Notes under the pieces: model-generated
Told to the model about the DNA's origin: nothing
Seen by the model: only the letters and a program-made list of their open reading frames with translations
The model's database searches: none
NCBI GenBank assembly: GCA_963729935.1
Contig: CAVSPW010000002.1
Coordinates: 1,240,001-1,304,000 of the forward strand
Reading direction: 5' to 3'
DNA: 64,000 nucleotides
Source of the DNA: CAIKMD01 sp963729935
GTDB taxonomy: Bacteria; Pseudomonadota; Alphaproteobacteria; ATCC43930; CGMCC-115725
Position numbers and translations under genes: made by a program
In this document: positions 55,497-64,000 of the stretch, one piece after another
How positions within the stretch are numbered: the first letter of the stretch is position 1
Layout: each line of letters begins with the position of its first letter

Positions 55497-57251
55497 TTAC
55501 GCCTGCGCCCCGGCGCGCCGTTCGGCGCGGAGCTTTTGCGTCGCGGCGGCATCGATCGCGAAATCTTTCGCATTGAGCACGACGCCGTAATCGCTGCGCG
55601 CATGTTCGTAGCTGACATACCCTTCGATCACGTCCATGCGCACGCGCTCCGGATCGCGGTCGAGCGGGTCGCCCCAGCCGCCGCCGCCATTGCTGCGCAC
55701 GATGACCTCGGTCTCGGGCGGGGTCGGCAGGCGATTGGCCTCCTTCTCATGGAAGGCGTTCTCGCCCGGCAGCTTCAGCAGGTACCGGCTCGAATTGCCC
55801 GGCTTGCCGTTCCAGAGTCCCCAGGGCGGGTTGTCGATGCGCGCCGGGGCATGCATGTTCCAGCGCCCTTCGACGAAATTGCGGACATGGACGTCGAGGC
55901 CGAGGCCGCCGCGGAACTTCCCGGCGCCGCCCGAATCGGTTCTGAAGCCGCGCCGTTCGACCATCACCGGCGTCTTCATCTCGATCGCCTCGATGCTGCC
56001 GTTGCGCACATCGCCCTGACAGACCGAGACCGAAGCCGATTCGCCGTCTTCGGTCGGACGTCCGCCCCAGCCACCGCCCTCGATGCTCTGCACGACGAAG
56101 GCCTTGCCGGTCTTCGGGTTGCGGCCGAAGAAAACGACCGACGCGCCGAGCGTGCCGAGATGCGCCGCCGGAATTCGGTCCTTCGCCGCCGGCGCCAGGG
56201 CCTTGATGATGGTGTCGACGACGGTCGGGATGATCGTGCTCCAGCCCGCCATCGGCGCCGGATAGCGCGCCATCATGATGTTGCCTTCTGGGATGACGTG
56301 CTTCAGCGCATTGAACGAGCCTTCGTTCACGGGATCGAGCGGCGCGGTCAGCGATTTATAGGCGACCCGCGCGCCGGCCAAGGTACGCGAATTGATGCCG
56401 GCCTTGCGCGCGGCCGAGCACCCCGAAAGGTCGATCACCATATCGCCTTTCTCCTGGTCGACGGTGACCTTGGCATGGATCCGGACCGGCTCCTTGCTGA
56501 CGCCGTCATTGTCGAGGAAGGATTCGGCCTCGTAGACGCCCGAGGGGAAGGTCGAGACGGTGCGGCGGCATTTGAGCTCGGTCTCGGCAAAGATGTGCTC
56601 GATCGCGGCGAGCATGGTCGTCTCGCCGAATTTCTCGAAGAGCTCGTCGAGGCGGCGATGCGCCAGCCGACACGCCGCCATTTGCGCCCGCATGTCGCCG
56701 AGCGATGAATCGGGGAAGCGAATATTGTCGCGAATGACCTTCAGCAGCACCTCGTTGACCTTGCCGCCCTCGTAGATCTTCAACTGGTCGAGCTGCAGCC
56801 CTTCCTGCCAGGGATCGACGACTTCCGCGCCCGCGCCGAACCCGGTGCTGATGCCGCCCACGTCGATCCAATGCGCGCGCACGATCGAGAACATGGTCAG
56901 CTTGCCCTTGAAGAAATAGGGCATGTAGATGACCATGTTGTTGAGGTGCTGGCCCGCAACCGCCTGGTGATTCGTGACGAGGACGTCCTCGGGTTGGAAA
57001 CCCGGGCCGCCGTAGCGCTTCATACCGTCTTCGATGATCGCGCCGAGATCGGCGACGAAGTGCGAAACGCCGCCGACATTCTGCGAGACGAGCCGCGCGT
57101 CGGGCAGCAGCAGCGCGGTGCAGAAGTCCCGCACCTCGTAGATCATCATATTGTAAGAAGTGCGGTGAAGATCGGCCGCCATTTCGGTGGCGATGGCCGG
57201 CAACGCGCTTCGAATCACTTCGAGGGTGACGGGATCGAGCTTGGTCGTCAT
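55497..57251 (-). CDS. hyuB: Hydantoinase B/oxoprolinase family protein
   Basis: 584 residues. Family blocks: MAADLHRTSYNMMIYEVRDF at the start, FQPEDVLVTNHQAVAGQHLN, GEGWG-like segment IEGGGWGGRPTEDGESASVS, and EMKTPVMVERRGFRTDSGGA with FRGGLGLDV. With HyuA it forms an ATP-dependent hydantoinase, 5-oxoprolinase or acetone/acetophenone-carboxylase type enzyme. The ATG overlaps the hyuA stop by 4 bp. No HyuC or carboxylase gamma subunit gene follows, which favours a hydantoin or oxoproline-type ring opening over ketone carboxylation. The receptor triplet and importer lie downstream on the same strand. Confidence 0.9.
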   Translation of the reverse strand: MTTKLDPVTLEVIRSALPAIATEMAADLHRTSYNMMIYEVRDFCTALLLPDARLVSQNVGGVSHFVADLGAIIEDGMKRYGGPGFQPEDVLVTNHQAVAGQHLNNMVIYMPYFFKGKLTMFSIVRAHWIDVGGISTGFGAGAEVVDPWQEGLQLDQLKIYEGGKVNEVLLKVIRDNIRFPDSSLGDMRAQMAACRLAHRRLDELFEKFGETTMLAAIEHIFAETELKCRRTVSTFPSGVYEAESFLDNDGVSKEPVRIHAKVTVDQEKGDMVIDLSGCSAARKAGINSRTLAGARVAYKSLTAPLDPVNEGSFNALKHVIPEGNIMMARYPAPMAGWSTIIPTVVDTIIKALAPAAKDRIPAAHLGTLGASVVFFGRNPKTGKAFVVQSIEGGGWGGRPTEDGESASVSVCQGDVRNGSIEAIEMKTPVMVERRGFRTDSGGAGKFRGGLGLDVHVRNFVEGRWNMHAPARIDNPPWGLWNGKPGNSSRYLLKLPGENAFHEKEANRLPTPPETEVIVRSNGGGGWGDPLDRDPERVRMDVIEGYVSYEHARSDYGVVLNAKDFAIDAAATQKLRAERRAGAQA

Positions 57252-59284
57252 TTCGCGTGTCCCACGGTTATGATGAGTTCTCCGGTGTCGGCCACGGCGA
57301 GCTGGTCGCCGGGGAAGATCACGGTGGTCGAGGCATACTCGCTGACCAGCGCCGGCCCTTGCACGTGATCGCCTGGTTTCAGTTTCTCGCGATCATAGAC
57401 CGGACAATCGACCGGGCCGCCTTGGTCGAACAGCACCGGCCGTTTCTCGCGCGGCGCCAGGGTTCCGGTTTTCGCCATCGGCGGCAAGGCCAGCTTGGTG
57501 CGGCGGCCCAGCGCCACGAGCCGGATGTTGATGATTTCGACCGGTTCGTCGGTGGCATGATGCGCGTAGCGCTGTTCGTGCAAGGCGTCGAAAGCGCCGC
57601 GAATAGCCTTGCGATCGGCCTTGCCGAGCTGCGCGCTGCTCACTGGCACCGGCAAGGTGAACTCCTGCCCGACATAGCGCAAATCGAAGAGCACTTGGCA
57701 GGTGACGTTGTCCGTCCGGCCCAGAAGCTTGTAAGCCTCTTCGGTGAGCTCGGCCGCAATCGTGCGGATGGTCTCGAAATCGGCGGCGCCGAGTTCGGCC
57801 AGGTAGGTGCGGACGAGATCGTGGCGCTCATCCGCCATGAGCATGCCGAGCGCCGAGAAATGCGCCGGGAAGCGCGGGATGATGACGGTCGGGATGAAGA
57901 GTTCGCGCGCGATCGCCACCGCATGCGGCGGACCGGCGCCGCCCGAAGCGACGAGCACGAAGTCGCGCGGGTCATAACCCTTCTCGACGGAGACTTCGCG
58001 CACGGCGAGCGACATCTTGGCGATCGCGATCTGCACCACCGCGCGCGCGGCCTCGGCGGCGTCCATCTTCAGCGCGCCGGCGACGCGCGTTTCCATACCC
58101 TTGGTCGCGGCCGCGCGATCGAGAGCCATTTCGCCGCCAAGGAAATCATGCGCGCCGATGCGGCCAAGAATGACGTTCGCATCCGTGATGGTCGGCTCGG
58201 TGCCGCCGCGCCCGTAGCAGATCGGCCCGGGCTCGGCGCCGGCGCTTTGCGGGCCGACCTTCAGCGCGCCGACATCGTCGATCGAGGCGATGCTGCCGCC
58301 GCCCGCGCCGACCTCGACGACATCGACCACCGGCGTCATCACCGGATGGCCGCTCGCGTAGCCGCCGACATAGTAGCCCTCGGACATGGTCGGCTCGCCG
58401 TCGCGCACCAGGCTTGCCTTGGCGGTCGTGCCGCCCATGTCGAAGGAAACCACGTTGGTATAGCCAAGAGCGCGCCCGATCTCGGCCGAGGCGATGATGC
58501 CGCCGACCGGTCCCGATTCCATCATCGTCACCGGGCGCCGTATCGCGGTCTCGGGCGCCATCACGCCGCCATTCGACTGCATGATCGCGAGCTCGCCCTT
58601 GAAGCCGATGTTTTCGAGCCGCGATTGGAGGTTGCGCACATAGCCGCCGACGGTCGGGCCGATATAGGCGTTCACGACCGTCGTCGAGATGCGTTCGTAT
58701 TCGCGATATTCGCGCAGGATCTCGTGCGAGAGCGACACATAAGCCTTGGGCAGCGCCGCCTCGACGATCTTTCCCGCCTGTTGTTCATGCTCGGGATTGG
58801 CGTAGGAATGCAGGAAGCAGACCGCGACCGCCTCGACATCCTCCTTTGCCAGCACCGCGCAGGCGGCCTTCACGCTCGCCAGGTCGAGGGTGTCGCGCAC
58901 CTCGCCCGAGGCCAGAAGCCGCTCATCGACCTCGACGGTGAGATGGCGCGGCACGAGCGGACGGGGCCGATGAAAGAAAAGGTTGTAGGCTTCGGGACGA
59001 TTGCCCCGACCGATAGCATAGACGTCACGCGTTCCCTTGGTGACGATCAATCCCACTTTCGCGCCCTTGCGCTCGATCAGCGTGTTGATCGCCGTCGTCG
59101 AGCCATGGATGAGGTGATCGATGCCGCGCGGATCGAGATCGGTCTTTTTGATGCAGTCGATGATGCCGTCGACGTGATTGCGCGGCGTCGTCAGGCTCTT
59201 AGCCTGGTAGAACCGACCCGAGCGGTCATCGAAGGCGATCAGGTCGGTAAAGGTCCCGCCGATATCAACTGCCAGAAATACCAC
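57248..59284 (-). CDS. hyuA: Hydantoinase A/oxoprolinase family protein
   Basis: 678 residues. The N-terminal ASKHA nucleotide-binding motif is VFLAVDIGGTFTDLIAFDD, followed by HGSTTAINTLIERKGAKVGL and the second ATPase block VVSFDMGGTTAKASLVRDGE; GAGGGSIASID and VASGGAGPPHAVAIARE complete the fold. It phosphorylates or activates a cyclic amide for hydrolysis together with HyuB. It heads a minus-strand run of about 9 kb (hyuA, hyuB, S6, S5, S4, ATPase, permease, permease), which implies that the imported compound is processed by this enzyme (inference). The start ATG at 59284 lies about 190 bp from the divergent ICL-like gene. Confidence 0.9.
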   Translation of the reverse strand: MVFLAVDIGGTFTDLIAFDDRSGRFYQAKSLTTPRNHVDGIIDCIKKTDLDPRGIDHLIHGSTTAINTLIERKGAKVGLIVTKGTRDVYAIGRGNRPEAYNLFFHRPRPLVPRHLTVEVDERLLASGEVRDTLDLASVKAACAVLAKEDVEAVAVCFLHSYANPEHEQQAGKIVEAALPKAYVSLSHEILREYREYERISTTVVNAYIGPTVGGYVRNLQSRLENIGFKGELAIMQSNGGVMAPETAIRRPVTMMESGPVGGIIASAEIGRALGYTNVVSFDMGGTTAKASLVRDGEPTMSEGYYVGGYASGHPVMTPVVDVVEVGAGGGSIASIDDVGALKVGPQSAGAEPGPICYGRGGTEPTITDANVILGRIGAHDFLGGEMALDRAAATKGMETRVAGALKMDAAEAARAVVQIAIAKMSLAVREVSVEKGYDPRDFVLVASGGAGPPHAVAIARELFIPTVIIPRFPAHFSALGMLMADERHDLVRTYLAELGAADFETIRTIAAELTEEAYKLLGRTDNVTCQVLFDLRYVGQEFTLPVPVSSAQLGKADRKAIRGAFDALHEQRYAHHATDEPVEIINIRLVALGRRTKLALPPMAKTGTLAPREKRPVLFDQGGPVDCPVYDREKLKPGDHVQGPALVSEYASTTVIFPGDQLAVADTGELIITVGHAK

Positions 59285-59361
59285 GACTTTCCCCGCCTCC
59301 TACATGGCCCGCCCCACCCCTGGGCAGCGAGAACGGGCATAGTTGCTTGTCTGTGGGCGCG

Positions 59362-59391
59362 ACTATCGCGGAGGAAGCGCCGAGAAAGCAA
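59362..59391 (-). promoter_or_regulatory. Weak candidate promoter for the hyuAB-receptor-importer run
   Basis: On the minus strand TTGCTT (59391-59386) and GATAGT (59367-59362) are 18 bases apart, matching three and four of six consensus bases. It would give a leader of about 70 nt before hyuA. Low confidence. Confidence 0.25.
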
Positions 59392-59471
59392 TCCCTTTTC
59401 GCCGCGATGCTTTTGCGATCGCCGCGCCGGCGGAGAGTGTTAACCTCCGCCTCTCATCCAGGAGGATGCCG

Positions 59472-60353
59472 ATGACAACGATCGAACGAAACGCCGCCCA
59501 GCGGTTGCGCAATTTGCTTGCGGGACCTGATCTGCTCGTCTGCCCACTCGCCTCCGATCCGCTGAGCGCGCGGCTCATCCAGCGGGCCGGGTTTCCGTTG
59601 GCGCTTCTGGGCGGGTTCGGCATCGCGGCCACGGGCTTCGCCATGCCCGATGCCGGGCTGATCGACTTCAGCGAGGTCGTCAACGCGGTCCACAACACCT
59701 GCGAGGCCGTGCCGGGCTTCCCGATCGTTGCCGATGGCGACACCGGCTATGGCAATGCCATGAATGTGCGGCGCACGGTCAAGGAATTCGCTCGCGCGGG
59801 CGCCGCGGCAATCCTGATCGAGGACCAGATCTGGCCGAAGAAATGCGGCCACTATGGCGGCAAGCGCGAGGTCATTCCGCGCAGCGAGGCGCGCCTCAAG
59901 ATTCGCGCCGCGGTCGAAGCGCGCAACGAGGCCGGCGCCGATATGATGATCCTCGCGCGCACCGACGCGCGCTCGGCGATCGGGCTCGAGGAAGCGATGG
60001 CGCGCTGCCGCGACTTCGTCGAGGAGGGGGCCGACATCCTTTTCATCGAAGCGCTCGAAACCGAAGCCGAGCTGCGCGCCTTCGCCGGCGGATTCGGCAA
60101 ACCCACCTGGGCCAACATGATGCCGAAGACGCCGGTCAAATCGCGCGCCGAGCTTCAGGCCATGGGCTTCAAGATCGTGACCTACAACGTGCTGTTGCAC
60201 GCGGCCATCCGCGCGATGCAGCAGACTCTGACGGCGCTCAAGGCCGATGACCTGGCGAGCGCGCCACCGCTTGCCAGTTTCGACGAAGTCACCAGCCTCG
60301 TCGGCCTGCCCGAATACATGGCAATGGAACAGCGCTATCGCGCCGGCAGCTAG
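59472..60353 (+). CDS. Isocitrate lyase/PEP mutase family enzyme
   Basis: 293 residues, a size typical of methylisocitrate lyase, dimethylmalate lyase, oxaloacetate decarboxylase or PEP mutase, not of full isocitrate lyase (about 430). Catalytic features: metal-binding DGDTGYGNAMNVRRTV, IEDQIWPKKCGHYGGK with the KKCGH lyase Cys, ILARTDARSA and FIEALETEAELR. The Cys favours a C-C lyase over PEP mutase. ATG at 59472 is chosen since AGGAGG ends six bases before it; ATG 59466 touches the ribosome site. Its stop overlaps the stop of the Lon-like gene (CTAG). Likely releases pyruvate or glyoxylate from a 2-hydroxy acid. Confidence 0.87.
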   Translation: MTTIERNAAQRLRNLLAGPDLLVCPLASDPLSARLIQRAGFPLALLGGFGIAATGFAMPDAGLIDFSEVVNAVHNTCEAVPGFPIVADGDTGYGNAMNVRRTVKEFARAGAAAILIEDQIWPKKCGHYGGKREVIPRSEARLKIRAAVEARNEAGADMMILARTDARSAIGLEEAMARCRDFVEEGADILFIEALETEAELRAFAGGFGKPTWANMMPKTPVKSRAELQAMGFKIVTYNVLLHAAIRAMQQTLTALKADDLASAPPLASFDEVTSLVGLPEYMAMEQRYRAGS

Positions 60354-62698
60354 CCGGACGGGCGATCGCGCGCGGCGAGGATGCGGTCGAAGGCATCGAG
60401 CCGCGCCGCAACGCGGCCAAAGATCGTGTGCGGCGGATAATTCCCGTCGGCATCGAGCGTGCCGACCGGAACACCGAGCAACAATTCGGCGACATCCTCG
60501 ACCGTCGCGACTGACCAGATGTGAAAGCGGCCGGCGGCGACGGCGGCGGTGACGTCGTCCTGCAGAACGAGATTGACGCAGTTCGCTTGCGGAACGATCA
60601 CGCCCTGGCTTCCGGTGAGCCCGCCGGGCTTGGCGGCGCACAGCCGATGAAAGCCCTCGATCTTCCAATAGGCACCGCCGATCGCTTGGGCGTGCCCTTC
60701 CTGATTGACGGATCCCGTGATCGCGAGATCTTGCCGGACCGGAAGCTCAGCCAGGTCGGAGAGCACGGCGATGAGCTCGGCCATCGAGGCGCTGTCCCCC
60801 TCGACCCCGCCATAGACCTGTTCGAAGGTGATGGAGCAGCTGAACGAAATCGGCCGCGTCTGCGCGAATTTGCCGGCGAGATACCCGCCCAACACCATCG
60901 CGCCTTTTTGTTGGATCGGCCCCCCCATCCCAATGGCGCGTTCGATATTCACCACGCCCGCACGACCGGCGAAGCTGCGCGCCGTCACGCGCACCGGCGT
61001 GCCGAAACGATGATCGGCCGCGGTGTTGACGGTCAGCGCGTTGACCCGACCGACGGTTTTGCCGGCGGTGTCGATCATCATCGCGCCCTCGACCATGGTT
61101 TGAAGCATCCGCTCCTCGATACGCGCATTGCGGCGGCGGCGAGCATCGTAGGTGGCGGCGACGGCGTCTTCGCTCAAGAGCGTCTGCCGCGACCGGCGGC
61201 TCAGGGTGCTCGCCTCGGCGATCAAATCGTCGATGAGCTCGATCCGCGCGGTAAGCCGGTCGCGCCGCTCGGCCCAGCGGGCGGCAATGCCCAAAAGCCT
61301 TACCGTCGCCTCCGGCGAGATGCCTGTCAGCCCGTGCCCCGCCGCCATGGCCGCGATCAGCCCCGCGTAGCGACCGAGATTGCGCGGATTGGCCTCCATA
61401 TCGGTATCGATTTCCGCCGTGACCTTGAAATAGGTCCGAAAGTCGCCATCGCCTTCGAAGAAGGTCCGGTACCAATGGGACGCGCCGACCACGACCACCT
61501 TGAGTGCCAGGGGGATCGGCCGGGGCCGGGGTGTGCCCGTTACCGGCGGCTTGTCCTTGCGCTGCAATTCTTCGATCACGATCTCGCGGTCGCGCAACGC
61601 CGCCTTCAGGTAGGTCCAGTTCACCGGGTTCGATGCGAGCGCATCGGCGCGCAAGACGAGCACGCCGCCATTGGCGCGATGAACCGCGCCCGCCCGGAGT
61701 TGGGTGAAATCGGTCTGCACCGTTCCCTGCGCCTGGCGGTACTCGATCCAGCCGAAAAGGGTTTCGTAATTCGGATTGTTTTCCAGCAAGACGAGCGGGT
61801 GAGCGTCCTCGCCGTGATCGACGAAGAGATTGACCGCGTAGCGCAGATCGGGCAATTCGATATCGTTGCCGGCGCCGGGCACCGCCTGAAACCGTTCCGG
61901 CGTCTCGATCATGTCGACGCGAACTTCCGTGAGCCAGCGCGCCAAGCCGCCGAAACCCGAGAATTCGCGCGCCAGCGCTTCGAGCGCCGGACTGACCACC
62001 TCCCCGGCGATACCGCGATTGAGCTCTTGGATTTGGCCCGCGAGCTTCGCCTTCGCGGCGACCGCACCCAGCTGCACGCGCGACAGCGCCACGGCGAGCT
62101 CGCGCTCCGTCTGCGTATCGATCATCGGCGCGGTCGGCGCGGCCGCCTCGCCTGGCGGCCGCGCTGCGCGCAGCATCCGCAAGGCGCCGTCTTCTCCCTG
62201 CACCAATTGGAGACCATGCGAGCGGGCCGCCTCGGCAAGCTCGGCGGCGGCCCGCGCCACCTCTTTTCCCGCGTCGTCGCGCAACGCCAGAAGGCGCGCC
62301 TGATACGCATCGGCGGCGAAAGAGGCTCCCAGCGCGTCGCGCAGCCGCGGCACGAGCGCGGCCATGGCGTCGCGGAACTTCCTCCCCATGCCGGCGGGAA
62401 GCGCGTGCGGCGTCGGATGATCGGGATGTCGGAAATTATTGAGATAGACCCAGTCGCGCGGTGCCGGACGCTTGGCGACGGCATCCGCGAGATAGGCGAG
62501 CGTCGCCGTCATCCGCGCCGAGCGGTCCTCGCCGACGACGAAAATATTGAAGCCCAGCCCCTCGACCGAAAGACCGAAATCGAGTGCGGCGCGGGCCCGC
62601 GCATGACTATCGAGATCGAAGACCTCGGCGTCTTCCGCGCGGATGACGGAAAACCGCGGCAAGCCGATATCGGTGGGGGATTGTTCCGTTGCGCCCAT
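60350..62698 (-). CDS. Lon-family (S16) ATP-dependent-type protease with degenerate ATPase
   Basis: 782 residues. The C-terminal protease has the Ser/Lys dyad: Ser in VEGDSASMAEL and Lys in IGGAYWKIEGF. The middle region matches the LonB/YcbZ-type AAA domain (ETLFGWIEYRQ, AVHRANGGVLVLRADAL, EIDTDMEANPRNLGRYAGLI). However, the Walker A place at residues 56-64 reads GEDRSARMT, lacking the GxGK core, and the Walker B Asp is Arg in VLVLRADA. It is cytosolic. It may work without ATP hydrolysis or in complex with another ATPase. Flanked by convergent and divergent genes, so monocistronic. Confidence 0.88.
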   Translation of the reverse strand: MGATEQSPTDIGLPRFSVIRAEDAEVFDLDSHARARAALDFGLSVEGLGFNIFVVGEDRSARMTATLAYLADAVAKRPAPRDWVYLNNFRHPDHPTPHALPAGMGRKFRDAMAALVPRLRDALGASFAADAYQARLLALRDDAGKEVARAAAELAEAARSHGLQLVQGEDGALRMLRAARPPGEAAAPTAPMIDTQTERELAVALSRVQLGAVAAKAKLAGQIQELNRGIAGEVVSPALEALAREFSGFGGLARWLTEVRVDMIETPERFQAVPGAGNDIELPDLRYAVNLFVDHGEDAHPLVLLENNPNYETLFGWIEYRQAQGTVQTDFTQLRAGAVHRANGGVLVLRADALASNPVNWTYLKAALRDREIVIEELQRKDKPPVTGTPRPRPIPLALKVVVVGASHWYRTFFEGDGDFRTYFKVTAEIDTDMEANPRNLGRYAGLIAAMAAGHGLTGISPEATVRLLGIAARWAERRDRLTARIELIDDLIAEASTLSRRSRQTLLSEDAVAATYDARRRRNARIEERMLQTMVEGAMMIDTAGKTVGRVNALTVNTAADHRFGTPVRVTARSFAGRAGVVNIERAIGMGGPIQQKGAMVLGGYLAGKFAQTRPISFSCSITFEQVYGGVEGDSASMAELIAVLSDLAELPVRQDLAITGSVNQEGHAQAIGGAYWKIEGFHRLCAAKPGGLTGSQGVIVPQANCVNLVLQDDVTAAVAAGRFHIWSVATVEDVAELLLGVPVGTLDADGNYPPHTIFGRVAARLDAFDRILAARDRPSG

Positions 62699-62831
62699 TC
62701 TTCGCCGCTCTTCCCGCCCCTCGAAGCGGCCAAGATTAGATGGCCGCGCCGACGAATGCGAGTGCCACGCGCTTTCTTGCCCGAGATGCGCGCACCCTTT
62801 ACGATGCGCGCCAACAATTCAGGAGCGTGAG

Positions 62832-63923
62832 ATGTTGGCGCAAGAGCGGCGCAATCGACTAGCCGAGGCGATGGCGCAAGCCGGGATCGAATCGCTGGTA
62901 GTGTACGGCAATGCGTGGCAAGCGGATTATCTGCGCTATGTCGCGGATTTTTCGATGCTTGAAGGACACGGGATCGCGCTCATCGCGCCCGACGGGTCGG
63001 TCGAGCTTTTCCTCGATAGCGCCGCCGAAGCCGAGCGCGCCGAGATCGAAACCGCGGGCGTCAAGATCAGCCTCGCGCCCGAGATCGCCCGCAGCGTGTC
63101 GGCGCGGCTCGATCGCATCGCCAATCACCGCATCGCGGCCGCGCCGCTCGGCTTCATGCCGAAATTCCTCGCCGATGCGGCGCGCAGCTATAAGCTCGAA
63201 GACGGCACGCGGCTGGTCGACAAATTCCTGATGGTCAAGCTGCCGGCCGAGCTCGATGCACTCCGGCGCGCGGCGAAGCTCGCCGATGACGGTTATCAGG
63301 TCTTCCGGCAGGCGGCGATCCCGGGACGACCGCAATTCGAGCTCATCGCCGAGATCGAAGCCTTCTTCCGCGGCCGGGGCTGCCCCGACAATTTCATGAT
63401 CATGGGGTCAGGCGGGAAAGACGTCCTTTCCATGGCGCCGCCTTCGGAGAGGCGCATCGCGGCGGGCGATTTGGTCACGACCGAACTCACCCCGGCCGTC
63501 CAAGGCTACTTCGCGCAGATCTGCCGCACCCTCGTCGTCGGAAAAGCGACGCCCATCCAGCGGCGCGCCTTTGCGGTCTATCGCGAGGCGATGGAGGCCG
63601 GCATCGACGCGGTGCGCCCCGGCGCGACCGCGGCACAAGTGGCGAAGGCCGAGAACGACGTCTTCCGCAAATATGGGCTCGGCGATTACGTCACCAACAA
63701 ATACACCCGCGTGCGCGGCCATGGGCTCGGGCTTTTCGCCGATACCAAGCCGCATATTCTCGAGGATGTCGAAACCGTGCTTGAGGCGGGCATGGCGATC
63801 GTCGTCCATCCGAATACCTATCATCCCGATGTCGGCTACATGGTGCTGGGCGATTCGGTCATCGTCACCGACAAGGGCGCCGAGGTTCTTAGCGGCACGC
63901 CGCGCGAATTGTTCGAGGCCTGA
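62832..63923 (+). CDS. M24 (Xaa-Pro peptidase/creatinase) fold protein lacking most metal ligands
   Basis: 363 residues. N-terminal creatinase domain (RNRLAEAMAQAGIESLVVYG) and C-terminal pita-bread domain. Of the five metal ligands of M24 peptidases only His297 (VRGHGLGLF) is kept. The two Asp positions are Glu218 (TTELTPAVQGY) and Gln229 (FAQICRTLVVG), the first Glu is His326 (VVHPNTY), and the last Glu is lost in VGYMVLGDSV. A metal-free hydrolase like creatinase, or a different reaction, is therefore more likely than a peptidase. ATG at 62832 follows AGGAGCGTGAG. The following gene, starting 2 bp downstream, looks like another M24 member. Confidence 0.8.
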   Translation: MLAQERRNRLAEAMAQAGIESLVVYGNAWQADYLRYVADFSMLEGHGIALIAPDGSVELFLDSAAEAERAEIETAGVKISLAPEIARSVSARLDRIANHRIAAAPLGFMPKFLADAARSYKLEDGTRLVDKFLMVKLPAELDALRRAAKLADDGYQVFRQAAIPGRPQFELIAEIEAFFRGRGCPDNFMIMGSGGKDVLSMAPPSERRIAAGDLVTTELTPAVQGYFAQICRTLVVGKATPIQRRAFAVYREAMEAGIDAVRPGATAAQVAKAENDVFRKYGLGDYVTNKYTRVRGHGLGLFADTKPHILEDVETVLEAGMAIVVHPNTYHPDVGYMVLGDSVIVTDKGAEVLSGTPRELFEA

Positions 63924-63924
63924 G

Positions 63925-64000
63925 ATGCGCCGCGGTCTCATTGCCTGGTCCAAGGCCGAACTGCCCGAAAGCGTCTTCGCCGCGCGGCTGCAGCGTCTGC
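63925..64000 (+). CDS. Start of another M24-like gene, cut by window edge
   Basis: ATG at 63925 lies 2 bp after the preceding stop. The 25 visible codons (beginning MRRGLIAWSKAELPES and ending in FAARLQRL) resemble the N-termini of Xaa-Pro aminopeptidase-like proteins. The gene is probably co-translated with the degenerate M24 gene. The rest is outside the window. Confidence 0.5.
   Translation, partial: MRRGLIAWSKAELPESVFAARLQRL

Noticed and set aside
54588..59443. Two plus-strand open frames of more than 700 codons opposite S6/hyuB and hyuA
   Set aside because: Antisense shadows of genes with complete motifs; no ribosome site or recognisable domain.
59472..60353. Isocitrate lyase completing the glyoxylate shunt with aceB
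   Set aside because: At 293 residues it is too short for isocitrate lyase and fits the methylisocitrate lyase/PEP mutase size class.

Overview
The window is GC-rich, tightly packed bacterial DNA of proteobacterial type, most likely an alphaproteobacterium (Hyphomicrobiales or Rhodospirillales-like; inferred). Supporting signs are a YejF-type ATPase, an intracellular PHB depolymerase with a catalytic cysteine, a tandem glycine riboswitch before malate synthase, many periplasmic binding proteins and many ATGA start/stop overlaps. I see no rRNA, tRNA, CRISPR array or transposase.

Region 1 (1-10.5 kb) is mostly housekeeping and carbon storage: the end of a YejF-like ATPase, a small membrane protein, an M17 aminopeptidase, two related GSTs around a 3-hydroxybutyrate dehydrogenase remnant and a cupin gene, phaZ, the riboswitch plus aceB, an orphan peptide-type binding protein and a small unknown gene. 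Region 2 (10.5-16.6 kb) holds an amidase/hydrolase pair, two adjacent cupin genes with a tricarboxylate-type binding protein, a second alpha/beta hydrolase and an isochorismatase-like hydrolase. Region 3 (16.6-26.7 kb) looks catabolic: an amidohydrolase coupled to a UbiD decarboxylase, a three-subunit molybdenum hydroxylase, a flavin monooxygenase, a PNPOx-fold protein and a ThDP enzyme.

Region 4 (26.9-39.8 kb) is the most unusual part. Five paralogous metal-dependent amidohydrolases lie here. Four are head-to-tail behind a Rieske protein and a 115-residue unknown protein in one apparent operon. The fifth is cut off from them by a more AT-rich insert (about 28.1-32.7 kb) with a methyltransferase, an orphan LivJ-type binding protein and a winged-helix/TPR regulator. 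A TauD-type dioxygenase closes the region.

Region 5 (40.2-59.3 kb) carries six paralogous NMT1/TauA-type binding proteins in two triplets but only one ABC import system of that type (two permeases, one ATPase). Between the triplets are two MmgE/PrpD proteins, a gentisate-dioxygenase-like cupin, an aromatic flavin hydroxylase and a zinc-free MDR reductase. The second triplet shares a strand and probably a transcript with hyuAB. Region 6 (59.3-64 kb) has an isocitrate lyase/PEP mutase family enzyme, a Lon-family protein with an apparently broken ATPase, an M24-fold protein lacking most metal ligands, and the start of another M24-like gene.

Taken together, 10-60 kb reads as a catabolic island for aromatic, heterocyclic or amide-type compounds, with parallel expansion of one hydrolase family and one binding-protein family. 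The substrates are not known; the functional links are inferred from gene order.
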